Source: a virus
IMG/VR virus record: IMGVR_UViG_3300032291_000530
Coordinates: 1-20,569 of that record
Length of the DNA stretch: 20,569 nucleotides
Strand: one strand, 5' to 3'
Shown here: positions 1 through 6,263 of the stretch, piece after piece
Numbering within the stretch: the stretch's first letter is position 1
How the letters are laid out: each line of letters starts with the position of its first letter
Notes under the pieces: model-generated
The model's input: only the letters and a program-made list of their open reading frames with translations
What the model was told of the DNA's origin: nothing
Databases searched by the model: none
Position numbers and translations under genes: made by a program

Positions 1-1
1 C

Positions 2-175
2 AAAAAGGATAAAGAGGCTATTGTGGATTCTGTTGGTGATGTCATGGTCTGCCTTATCAATTACTGCGCTCTTCAGGACATCAATCTGGTAAACTGCATG
101 GAAGTTGCATACGATCAGATCAAGAATCGTAGGGGTACTCTTTTGCCAAATGGAGTCTTCCAAAAGGATATATGA
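2..175 (+). CDS. MazG-like nucleotide pyrophosphohydrolase, C-terminal part (5' end outside window)
   Basis: The frame is open from the left edge and ends at TGA 173-175, giving 57 residues of a C-terminus. It contains the motif DSVGDVMVCLINYC followed by a helix ending in YDQIKNRRG. This fits the last helices of all-alpha NTP pyrophosphohydrolases of the MazG/phage-MazG type, where a D-x-x-GD helix carries Mg-binding residues and an IK-x-RKG-like segment follows. The family hydrolyses (d)NTPs to NMPs, and phage copies are proposed to adjust nucleotide or alarmone pools. The E-x-x-E half of the metal site would lie outside the window. The stop overlaps the next start as ATGA, so it is in an operon with 172-381. 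The family call rests on the motif alone. Confidence 0.7.
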   Translation, partial: KKDKEAIVDSVGDVMVCLINYCALQDINLVNCMEVAYDQIKNRRGTLLPNGVFQKDI

Positions 176-381
176 CCATGAAGTTTGAAATGGAATTTGG
201 TATTTTCAATGACAAGCTAGTTATTGAAACCAGTGACTTTGACATCATAAAAATATTCCAAGAGTTTGTTATGTTCCAAGAAGCTCATGGGTGGGCGGTT
301 AACTATAAAGCAGTTGATCCTGATAATGAAATTAAAGAAGAAATCCCGCCATTTGCGTTAGACACTTACGAGCCACTATAA
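172..381 (+). CDS. Hypothetical 69-aa protein
   Basis: I do not recognise the family. The protein is short, acidic and soluble, with no membrane segment or Cys. The N-terminal half alternates hydrophobic residues (MKFEMEFGIFNDKLVIE) like a beta hairpin, then comes a helix-like segment (DIIKIFQEFVMFQEAHGW). The start at 172 overlaps the upstream stop (ATGA) and has AAGGA a few bases upstream. A second in-frame ATG at 178 is also possible. It is the last gene of the plus-strand operon, and its TAA (379-381) is separated by one base from the stop of the opposing minus-strand gene. Confidence 0.65.
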   Translation: MTMKFEMEFGIFNDKLVIETSDFDIIKIFQEFVMFQEAHGWAVNYKAVDPDNEIKEEIPPFALDTYEPL

Positions 382-382
382 G

Positions 383-526
383 CTACTTAGCCAATAAGTA
401 AAGTCCTACATTTGAGAAAGCATAACCCGCATAGACAATAGCCATGTGTGGGTTATCTTTCCATAGCTGTTCACCAGCAATATATGCGTAGATTGCACCC
501 GTCAAGATGATTAGCCAAGCACTCAA
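383..526 (-). CDS. 47-aa small two-helix membrane protein (TTG start)
   Basis: This short frame begins at TTG 526-524, overlapping the TGA of the metallophosphoesterase gene (523-525) as TTGA. AGGTG lies about 4 bases upstream of the start. The product has two hydrophobic stretches, residues 2-18 (SAWLIILTGAIYAYIAG) and 28-46 (MAIVYAGYAFSNVGLYLLA), separated by a polar loop EQLWKDNPH. That predicts a helical hairpin in the membrane with both ends on the same side. The stop TAG (383-385) lies one base from the convergent plus-strand gene. No family is recognised. The small size, the two helices and its place at the end of a lysis/late operon would suit a holin-like or superinfection-type membrane protein, but that is inference. 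The frame was judged real from overlap, ribosome site and composition. Confidence 0.65.
   Translation of the reverse strand: MSAWLIILTGAIYAYIAGEQLWKDNPHMAIVYAGYAFSNVGLYLLAK
422..456. other. Hairpin near the convergent operon junction
   Basis: An inverted repeat pairs ATAACCCGCATA (422-433) with TGTGTGGGTTAT (445-456). This gives 12 pairs including two G-T wobbles, with an 11-base loop. It lies inside the 47-aa minus-strand gene and about 40 bases beyond the stop of the last plus-strand gene. It could slow or terminate transcripts arriving from the left, since it is followed by a weak T run (CTTT). There is no proper U tract on either strand, so a terminator call is not secure. Confidence 0.35.
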
Positions 527-1509
527 AATGCACCTACATCAATCACTTCACCCCTAAACTGAACCATATCCTCATCAAATTTATGGACGAGTTCAGGCCA
601 TAAAAGCTGACCATTGAAGAAGTTTAACACCGCAAATCCTGATCTGTGGTTGTTAGGATTTATTTCGGCATAAGTAAATTGTGGGCCATCTGTTTCAGCC
701 AAAGTCCCCGTATCTACCCCGTATCTGCATCCGTTATAGTCAGAGAATGGAGTGACCTTTAGAGAGTGCAGATGCCCTGTCACTACTGAGACACCAGCGT
801 TTACAGTATTGTTGTGAGTGGCATGAACACCACCTTTGTATCGGTGCTTGATAATGACCTGCTCGGTAGGCCATACTGCCCAACAAAAGTCCCAATCTGG
901 GATGTGGTCTGTCAACTTAAACCCCTGAACTTCTTTAAACTGTGGTGCGTGTTGGGCTAATCTATTGCCAAACCGAATATCGTGATTGCCCCACGTAAAC
1001 AGTAGCTTTACATTGTGTCTGGCAGCTTTAGCGGCTTCCTCAATCTCACCCAAAGCCCCCTGACAAGCCTTTAACTCTTGAATAACAGAAGTCTGTGGTT
1101 GGTCAGTTACATCATGGCGAGATATAGACGCCCCATCAAAGGCATCCCCGTTACATACTATTGCCTTGGGTTTGAACTGTTCTATAGCCCATAGAAGTCC
1201 TTTAAAAGCAGTTGTTCGTTGACCAGGTATGAAGTGGGCGTCAGAGAAGACAATTACAGTCCCATCTAAGATGCCAAGTTCTATTTGTTTAAGTGGGCTA
1301 AATGATTTAGGTTTGTTTTTATCGTATTGCAAACCACGATGGTCACTTGCGGTAAGTGCCATGTTGTAGGTTTTCTCAATAAACCTTCTGCGTAAATGAA
1401 CAGCTCTATTGTTTATTCCTAAATGTTTAGCTATTTTTGTAGCAGATTGAAATTGTCCCCATAGTTGGATGAACTCCATATCTGAACAAGTTTCATTATG
1501 TGCGCCCAT
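523..1509 (-). CDS. Metallophosphoesterase with N-terminal helix-turn-helix
   Basis: This is a 328-aa calcineurin-like phosphoesterase. The dimetal-site motifs appear in order: SDAH (89-92, D90 and H92), NGDAFDG (120-126, D122), GNHD (174-177), H229 in GVHATHN, and GHLH (245-248). Ahead of the enzyme domain, residues about 22-43 (ATKIAKHLGINNRAVHLRRR) read as a helix-turn-helix, so the protein may bind DNA through its N-terminus. The family hydrolyses phosphomono- or diesters, and phage members can be nucleases or phosphatases. The substrate cannot be told from sequence. The ATG start has AAGGA upstream and overlaps the 3' end of the peptidase-like gene by 14 bases. The downstream 47-aa gene starts inside its stop codon. 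Function in DNA processing is inference. Confidence 0.85.
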   Translation of the reverse strand: MGAHNETCSDMEFIQLWGQFQSATKIAKHLGINNRAVHLRRRFIEKTYNMALTASDHRGLQYDKNKPKSFSPLKQIELGILDGTVIVFSDAHFIPGQRTTAFKGLLWAIEQFKPKAIVCNGDAFDGASISRHDVTDQPQTSVIQELKACQGALGEIEEAAKAARHNVKLLFTWGNHDIRFGNRLAQHAPQFKEVQGFKLTDHIPDWDFCWAVWPTEQVIIKHRYKGGVHATHNNTVNAGVSVVTGHLHSLKVTPFSDYNGCRYGVDTGTLAETDGPQFTYAEINPNNHRSGFAVLNFFNGQLLWPELVHKFDEDMVQFRGEVIDVGAF

Positions 1510-1870
1510 TGGAATCCTTAGACAATAACTTTTCTAAAAGGTTAATGACTCTATGCTCTTGCATTTCAACCTCATCTTGAGATGATTTAGGGTCTTGAGC
1601 CACAGTCATCAAATCGTGCAGAAACACATGAAGCAACTCATGTAAAGCAGTCTGATCCAGAGATTCTGGTGTGATCTTTTCAGCACCAAAATCACCTAAT
1701 CTATAAGTAGCCAATCGAGCAGAAGTATTGAACTCCACAGAAGCCATAGCCGCCTTTGCCGCTTTGCTTCCCTTCTCTATTCTCCAATCACCCAAACTCA
1801 AAATTTGCTGCCATTTTCTGACACTTTGTGAGAACAGTTTTACATCATCTGGCGTAGGAATGTTAGGCAT
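1496..1870 (-). CDS. Putative HExxH zinc metallopeptidase (SprT-like)
   Basis: The 124-aa product contains HELLHVFLHD at 77-86, a HExxH zinc site (H77, E78, H81) inside a predicted helix. H85 and acidic residues about 20 positions on (EMQEH, 102-106) are candidate third ligands. Small proteins of this shape occur in many environmental phages and resemble SprT or phage-encoded Zn peptidases. The sequence before the motif (WRIEKGS, then alternating beta segments) fits a minimal metzincin-like fold. AGGTG lies 5 bases upstream of the ATG. It follows the endolysin by 35 bases and overlaps the phosphoesterase gene. The target protein is unknown, and the catalytic call is from the motif only. Confidence 0.7.
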   Translation of the reverse strand: MPNIPTPDDVKLFSQSVRKWQQILSLGDWRIEKGSKAAKAAMASVEFNTSARLATYRLGDFGAEKITPESLDQTALHELLHVFLHDLMTVAQDPKSSQDEVEMQEHRVINLLEKLLSKDSNGRT

Positions 1871-1905
1871 TTCAACACCTTATAGCGTTATTATGACATT
1901 TTAAT

Positions 1906-2409
1906 TTAAGACAGAAACAAAGCTACTTCTGCTTTGCGTCTTTTGACAAGCCCTGAAACCTCTTTCCCACCCGCTTTAGTCCACGACATGAAAGCCTCGG
2001 AAGCGCCTGTCCAATCCTCACGATTGACCTTCATCCGAATGGTAGAACGCTGATAATTTCCTAGCCCTGCATTGTAGGCAAAAGAGACAACAGCATCGAA
2101 TTTGCTTTGATGACTAACAAGATTAGGGCTAAGTCGAAGAACACCACGTTCAAAAGAATTGATGTCCACCTTGAATAAATCGACCAGTTCCTCTTTTGAC
2201 CATACACGATTATCTTCCCCCTTGAGTTGGTAATCAGACCTGATAAGCCCTGTATAACCCTCTTTACGCACGTTTGGAAGGTTTAATTGGTCAGCATACA
2301 TAGCGTGACCCCACCCAACAGTCCAAATAGCCGCAGAACAGCGATAAGGCTTGTTCCTGTAGCCTTCAAAGAAGTGCATTAGGTGTTCGCCTTCTTTGCT
2401 GATCTTCAT
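1906..2409 (-). CDS. Endolysin, GH24 lysozyme (T4/P21 type)
   Basis: This 167-aa lysozyme should cleave the MurNAc-GlcNAc bond of peptidoglycan at the end of infection. The GH24 catalytic pattern E-x8-(D/C)-x5-T is present as E15, C24 and T30, within FFEGYRNKPYRC and TVGWGH. This is the Cys variant of the triad. Further family features are FDAVVSFAYNAG (about 104-115) and the C-terminal GLVKRRKAEVALFL. No signal peptide or SAR anchor is visible, so export should depend on a holin. Its length is normal for the family. The ATG overlaps the stop of the upstream holin gene by ATGA, which indicates translational coupling. Confidence 0.93.
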   Translation of the reverse strand: MKISKEGEHLMHFFEGYRNKPYRCSAAIWTVGWGHAMYADQLNLPNVRKEGYTGLIRSDYQLKGEDNRVWSKEELVDLFKVDINSFERGVLRLSPNLVSHQSKFDAVVSFAYNAGLGNYQRSTIRMKVNREDWTGASEAFMSWTKAGGKEVSGLVKRRKAEVALFLS

Positions 2410-2909
2410 TTCTTAGCCCAACCTCTTGATCCGAACCAGAAACCAATGATTCCACCCAACATCGCCATCTCATCAGTAGAGAAAATGATGTCTGACAAGC
2501 GAATCAAATCATCCATGCTCATCACCAAACTAGGGCGAGAGTAGATGTAGTAGGCAATCCAAGCATTGATAGCACACAACTCAAACACAAAGATATAGGT
2601 AACTGTAGGTCTTACAGTACCGACATAGTTAGCAACCCATTGAGAAGCCTTCTCTAAGACCTTCTCATCGTGTTTTAAAGCCGCCTCGGTCATCTGTGCT
2701 TCAGACTGCATGGCAACTTGGTCTGTGCGAATCTCCTCCATACGCTCTTGGGCAGCAAAGCCTTGAGCCATCATCTGAAGTTGCATCTGAACTTGGATGT
2801 TAGCCAAAGCTAATTCATGCTTTTGGTCTGCTTTATTTTGAAAGAAGTCTAATAGTTTTGGTAGACCCGAAATGAGCAAACCGCCAAGAGTTGAAAATAG
2901 AGAAAGCAT
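2406..2909 (-). CDS. Holin, 3-TM (GTA holin-like family)
   Basis: The 167-aa protein has hydrophobic segments at about 2-22, 103-123 and 146-161. A long charged, Gln-rich helical region (24-92) separates the first from the second. The signature VRPTVTYIFVFE near 99-110 and the ending GGIIGFWFGSRGW match the 3-TM holin family described from gene transfer agents and many environmental phages. It would form inner-membrane lesions that release the endolysin, whose gene starts within its stop codon (ATGA). AGGA lies 6 bases upstream of the ATG. The 91-aa membrane-protein gene is 2 bases upstream. Confidence 0.85.
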   Translation of the reverse strand: MLSLFSTLGGLLISGLPKLLDFFQNKADQKHELALANIQVQMQLQMMAQGFAAQERMEEIRTDQVAMQSEAQMTEAALKHDEKVLEKASQWVANYVGTVRPTVTYIFVFELCAINAWIAYYIYSRPSLVMSMDDLIRLSDIIFSTDEMAMLGGIIGFWFGSRGWAKK

Positions 2910-2911
2910 TA

Positions 2912-3187
2912 TCAGTCCTTACATTTAGATTTATCGTCACCTTGCATGAGTTTTACCCCAGACAAAAAGCCAATCATACCGCCAACAATTGTTTGAAATG
3001 CTGGCCCAATCAAGGCAAAAATAGAAGCGTTATCAACCTCTTTTGCCCACAATCCAACTAAAAATGCACCAACCATTGCCAACATACAAAGGCATAAAGT
3101 TGTTGAAACAATCATAGTGACATAAAAAGTCAACTTCTCTTTAGTGTCTGAAATTGGTTTGCGTAAAGTGCGTGTCGGTCTATTCAT
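2912..3187 (-). CDS. Small two-helix membrane protein, possible second holin or antiholin
   Basis: The 91-aa product has a basic N-terminus (NRPTRTLRKP), a hydrophobic helix at about 21-47 and a second, Gly-rich helix at 55-79 (GPAFQTIVGGMIGFLSGVKL). A hydrophilic tail with one Cys follows. The arrangement resembles class II holins, but I do not recognise a defined family. It lies directly upstream of the 3-TM holin and overlaps the stop of the 78-aa gene by ATGA. An accessory lysis role, such as antiholin or pinholin, is inferred from context only. Confidence 0.7.
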   Translation of the reverse strand: MNRPTRTLRKPISDTKEKLTFYVTMIVSTTLCLCMLAMVGAFLVGLWAKEVDNASIFALIGPAFQTIVGGMIGFLSGVKLMQGDDKSKCKD

Positions 3188-3420
3188 ACATAAACATCCA
3201 GTTTACGATTATTAAAAATCTCAAGCCTTATTTCTTGTTGTTCTGCCTTCTTACAGTACAACTCAAATAGCAAGTCATCTAACTTATCCTCTGCTTTAGC
3301 AACTTTGACTATGGCTCTGTGTTCTTCTTGAAACTTCTCTATGCGTCTTTGAGTGCCATCAGTTTTCTGAGGGTAGCCAGTAGCATCAACAATGGGAAAC
3401 CACCTGATTTTGTCAATCAT
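3184..3420 (-). CDS. Hypothetical 78-aa protein in lysis cluster
   Basis: No family is recognised. The protein is soluble and highly charged. Residues about 24-70 are helical with heptad-like spacing (RRIEKFQEEHRAIVKVAKAE, then DDLLFELYCKKAEQQEIRLE), suggesting a short coiled coil. It has one Cys and no signal peptide or membrane helix. GGAG sits upstream of the ATG, and the start overlaps the stop of the secreted-protein gene by ATGA. It is encoded between predicted envelope proteins of the lysis cluster, but nothing in its sequence states a role. Confidence 0.65.
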   Translation of the reverse strand: MIDKIRWFPIVDATGYPQKTDGTQRRIEKFQEEHRAIVKVAKAEDKLDDLLFELYCKKAEQQEIRLEIFNNRKLDVYV

Positions 3421-3704
3421 TTCTTCTCCCTCTCAAGTGCGTTCTTATACCCTTGAATAACCTTATGTCTCAACAATGCACTATCAGCAGTCCCTGCCCA
3501 TTCCGATAAGTTATTCCAAATTACAATCATGTCGGTACTTTTACATAAGTCCTGATGATTTGTAAGCCAAACAGACATTTGTTGATGACGCTCTGATGGG
3601 TTGTGGATTGTCCAAGCAATAGAATAAAACTCACGCACACTACATAGGTCTTTGCCTGTGGAATGAAGTGCTAGAGTTAAAACAAGTGCTAATAGCCATC
3701 TCAC
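3417..3704 (-). CDS. Small secreted or membrane-anchored protein (95 aa, GTG start)
   Basis: From the GTG at 3704-3702 the protein begins MRWLLALVLTLALHSTGK, a compact signal-peptide-like or anchor sequence. About 77 polar residues follow, with two Cys (CSVREF and LCKSTD) that could form a disulphide in the periplasm. There is no lipobox. A TTG at 3716 would add four residues. I prefer GTG because it overlaps the TGA of the upstream 30-aa gene as GTGA, the same coupling used elsewhere in this cluster, and because it gives a better signal sequence. It has no recognised family. Its position before the holin and endolysin suggests a part in envelope disruption, which is inference. Confidence 0.65.
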   Translation of the reverse strand: MRWLLALVLTLALHSTGKDLCSVREFYSIAWTIHNPSERHQQMSVWLTNHQDLCKSTDMIVIWNNLSEWAGTADSALLRHKVIQGYKNALEREKK

Positions 3705-3793
3705 GGGTACGCCCAAATTATGATGTAACTACAAAAGACGACAAAAGCAGAAAAACAGACTGCGGCAATAAATGCAAGCAGCCAGTCTTTCAT
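3701..3793 (-). CDS. 30-aa single-helix membrane micropeptide
   Basis: A short frame runs from ATG 3793-3791 to TGA 3703-3701. It follows AGGGA by 5 bases; this ribosome site overlaps the last codons of the transglycosylase gene, whose TAA ends one base upstream. The product is a charged MKDW start followed by one long hydrophobic helix (residues about 4-27, including AAVCFSAFVV and YIIIW) ending in AYP. Its stop overlaps the GTG start of the secreted-protein gene. Tight spacing on both sides and a good ribosome site support a real gene. No family is recognised. A small single-pass membrane peptide here could modulate lysis, but that is a guess. Confidence 0.65.
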   Translation of the reverse strand: MKDWLLAFIAAVCFSAFVVFCSYIIIWAYP

Positions 3794-3794
3794 G

Positions 3795-6263
3795 TTAGTC
3801 CCTAAAAAAGTCTAACAAACCTGTTGCATTAGGAAAGAAGTTTTCTGGATTAGTTGTTGCGGCATTTACGCCCTGACCAATTGCACCCCCCATGCCACCC
3901 GCACCTTGAAGTTGCTCACCAAGTAAGAATCTAGTTCCACCAGTACCACCCAATACGTTACCCAATCTGTTTGCCATAGGAGGAGTTAAGCTTGCTCCAA
4001 GTAAACCACCAGCCGCTAGTCCAGTAGCGCCATCAATGCCAAACATTTGAGCAAGTTGATTCCCCGTTGCCGCACCCATTCCAGTTGTTGCAAGTGGAAG
4101 TAATACCGCACCTGTTTGTGGTCCGACTTTAGGTGTAACAGCACCACGGGTTGTATCAACAATGTCTCTCAATAAAGTGACTTCATCTAACAATTCTGGA
4201 TTGTTTGCAAATGCTGTACGTTGTGGAGTTGGTGCATCTGGTCTGCCAAGATTTAATGTTCTTGTAAATGCAGGAGCTGAAAATCCAGTAGCTGCATCTG
4301 GATTAATAGCTTTGTTTCTAGCTTCATTAAGAATAGAGTATTGAGCCGCTTGTTTACCAACGGGCGACATCAAATTAACCGCAAGCTCTGCTGTTGCAGG
4401 GTTAGTGTCAAAATTAAACTTTTGAGCCGCCAAATCAACATCACCTGCACCTGATCTACTAGACACAAGTTTGTAAATATTGGGATCATCACGAAACGGC
4501 AAAACAGTCGCTTTAAACTGGTCAATAGCTTTGGTATGTTGTGCGCCAGCAGGTGTAAATAATCTAACACCATTTTCATCAATAGCGGGTGCAGCCCATA
4601 CATCCACATCGTCAGCCATACCTTTGTATAACTGATTAATTGCGTTAACTTGTTTTTCGTTGTAAGAGCCAGGCACTACGCCTTTACGAACACGCTCCAA
4701 CTCTGCAAAAACTGTAGATTGCAAGTCACGAAGTTCTTTGTAAGAACCACCACCACTTTGGCTTAAAGCATCTAACTTTTCTATTGTTTTTTCAATAATA
4801 GGAGTTTGTGAAGTAGATGGGAACTGCTTTACAACATCAAGTTTTGCTTGATTGGTATTTCGTAATGGAATGATGTCATCACCAGCCAATATTTCAGCTT
4901 GTTTAAACTCAGGATTAACATTGTCTTTTGCAGTCTTGTATTGTTGACGCAAATCATCAGCAATAATCTTCTTCTCACCGCCATCCTTCATTCCAGCAGG
5001 ACGCAACTTATCAGTAGTTCTTTCAATCAAACTCTTTACTTGGTTTGATTTAGTTTGATTTGCTGTTTCTGTTGTAAAACCAAATTGACGGGCTTTAGTA
5101 AGAGTTCCTGCGCCTGGGCCACCAACATCACCAACATCTACATTAACACCACGTTGTGCAGCAGATTCAATAATTTGACCTGTAACTGGATCACGATAAC
5201 GTGTGCCAGAAGGAATGTTTCCTGCACGTGCCGCAACAGCACCCGCAGGTAGACCTGTTGCCAAGTTAATTCCAAGCAATGCTAATGGGTTTTGAATATC
5301 AAAAACATTTCTAGCAATTTCAGCAGAGCCAGTACCTACTGTTGCACCTGCTGCTTGTGCAATAGGTTGAGCTGCCAAACCACGCCCAACAACCTGAGCA
5401 GTTAAATTAGGAGCTTGTTGTAGCAAACCACCAGCGCCACCCATTACGGGAATACCTGCTACTGCACGAGTAACATTGGCAATTCCTTTTTGGAAATTAG
5501 TTTCTGGTTGTGGCAAACCAAGTAAGTTAGCAAAGTTTGACATTGCTTGGCTAGGATTTTGGAGCTGACTACCAGTAGCCCTGTTAATCAACATATTTAA
5601 TGGTGATCCAACAATGTCAGCAACTCCACCCATGCCTTCCAGACCATATCGAATTGTTCTACCAACCTCGTTTACAGCTTGGTTGCCTAAACGATTAAAA
5701 GCAGTACTTTGAGGTGCGGGAGCTTTTGCAACAACTGGTTGTCCAATCATTGAAGGATCAATTTCACGAAAACCACGATTTTGATCTGTAGTAGCTATGC
5801 CTCTTAAATCAATTTTAGGAGCTTGTTGTGGCAGTTGACCAATAAATGAGTGATCAATATCTCTATATGTTGCCATTTTTGTACCTACAACTTTCTCAAC
5901 ATAGTCTTGCGTTTCTTTAAATGGAGGAACTCCACCATACTTTTCAACATTACCTGGACCAGCGTTATAAGCAGCCGCAACCAAAGTAGGATCTTGGAAT
6001 CGTTCTGTTAACTGGCCTAGATACTTAACACCACCTCTGATGTTATCTTTCCATTCCATTCTATTAACACCAAGATCTTTTGCAGTAGCACCCATTAATT
6101 GCATAGGACCATAGGCACGATCACCAGTTCGTGTTTTAGGTCCAATGGCGTTAAAGTCGCCCTTAGATTCTGTTTCAACAATCTTCTGTACCAAAGAATA
6201 AGGAACGCCTTGCCTTTGGGCTTCTTGCCTAGCAAATTCGTAAACTTGTTCTCTGGTTGCCAT
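3795..6263 (-). CDS. Internal virion (ejection) protein with N-terminal lytic transglycosylase domain
   Basis: This is an 822-aa protein. Residues about 1-130 form an SLT-type lytic transglycosylase: the catalytic Glu in VETESKG (E32, before Ser as in the family), AYGPMQLMGATAKDLG (50-65), NIRGGVKYLGQL (74-85) and AAAYNAGPGNVEKYGG (96-111). The enzyme cuts peptidoglycan with 1,6-anhydro ring formation. The remaining 690 residues are not recognised. They include Ala/Gly-rich hydrophobic stretches around 255-350 and 715-790 that could contact membrane, and a charged helical middle. A transglycosylase domain at the start of a large late protein, last of three in a row, resembles T7 gp16, which enters the cell envelope during DNA ejection. 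The ATG shares its A with the upstream stop (TAATG). Confidence 0.85.
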   Translation of the reverse strand: MATREQVYEFARQEAQRQGVPYSLVQKIVETESKGDFNAIGPKTRTGDRAYGPMQLMGATAKDLGVNRMEWKDNIRGGVKYLGQLTERFQDPTLVAAAYNAGPGNVEKYGGVPPFKETQDYVEKVVGTKMATYRDIDHSFIGQLPQQAPKIDLRGIATTDQNRGFREIDPSMIGQPVVAKAPAPQSTAFNRLGNQAVNEVGRTIRYGLEGMGGVADIVGSPLNMLINRATGSQLQNPSQAMSNFANLLGLPQPETNFQKGIANVTRAVAGIPVMGGAGGLLQQAPNLTAQVVGRGLAAQPIAQAAGATVGTGSAEIARNVFDIQNPLALLGINLATGLPAGAVAARAGNIPSGTRYRDPVTGQIIESAAQRGVNVDVGDVGGPGAGTLTKARQFGFTTETANQTKSNQVKSLIERTTDKLRPAGMKDGGEKKIIADDLRQQYKTAKDNVNPEFKQAEILAGDDIIPLRNTNQAKLDVVKQFPSTSQTPIIEKTIEKLDALSQSGGGSYKELRDLQSTVFAELERVRKGVVPGSYNEKQVNAINQLYKGMADDVDVWAAPAIDENGVRLFTPAGAQHTKAIDQFKATVLPFRDDPNIYKLVSSRSGAGDVDLAAQKFNFDTNPATAELAVNLMSPVGKQAAQYSILNEARNKAINPDAATGFSAPAFTRTLNLGRPDAPTPQRTAFANNPELLDEVTLLRDIVDTTRGAVTPKVGPQTGAVLLPLATTGMGAATGNQLAQMFGIDGATGLAAGGLLGASLTPPMANRLGNVLGGTGGTRFLLGEQLQGAGGMGGAIGQGVNAATTNPENFFPNATGLLDFFRD

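Noticed and set aside
1871-1905. Possible promoter in the AT-rich gap between the endolysin and peptidase genes
   Set aside because: A CATAAT-like box is present, but the only upstream -35 candidate (TTGTTT) is poor and the spacing is about 19 bases. The gap is adequately explained by a ribosome binding site.
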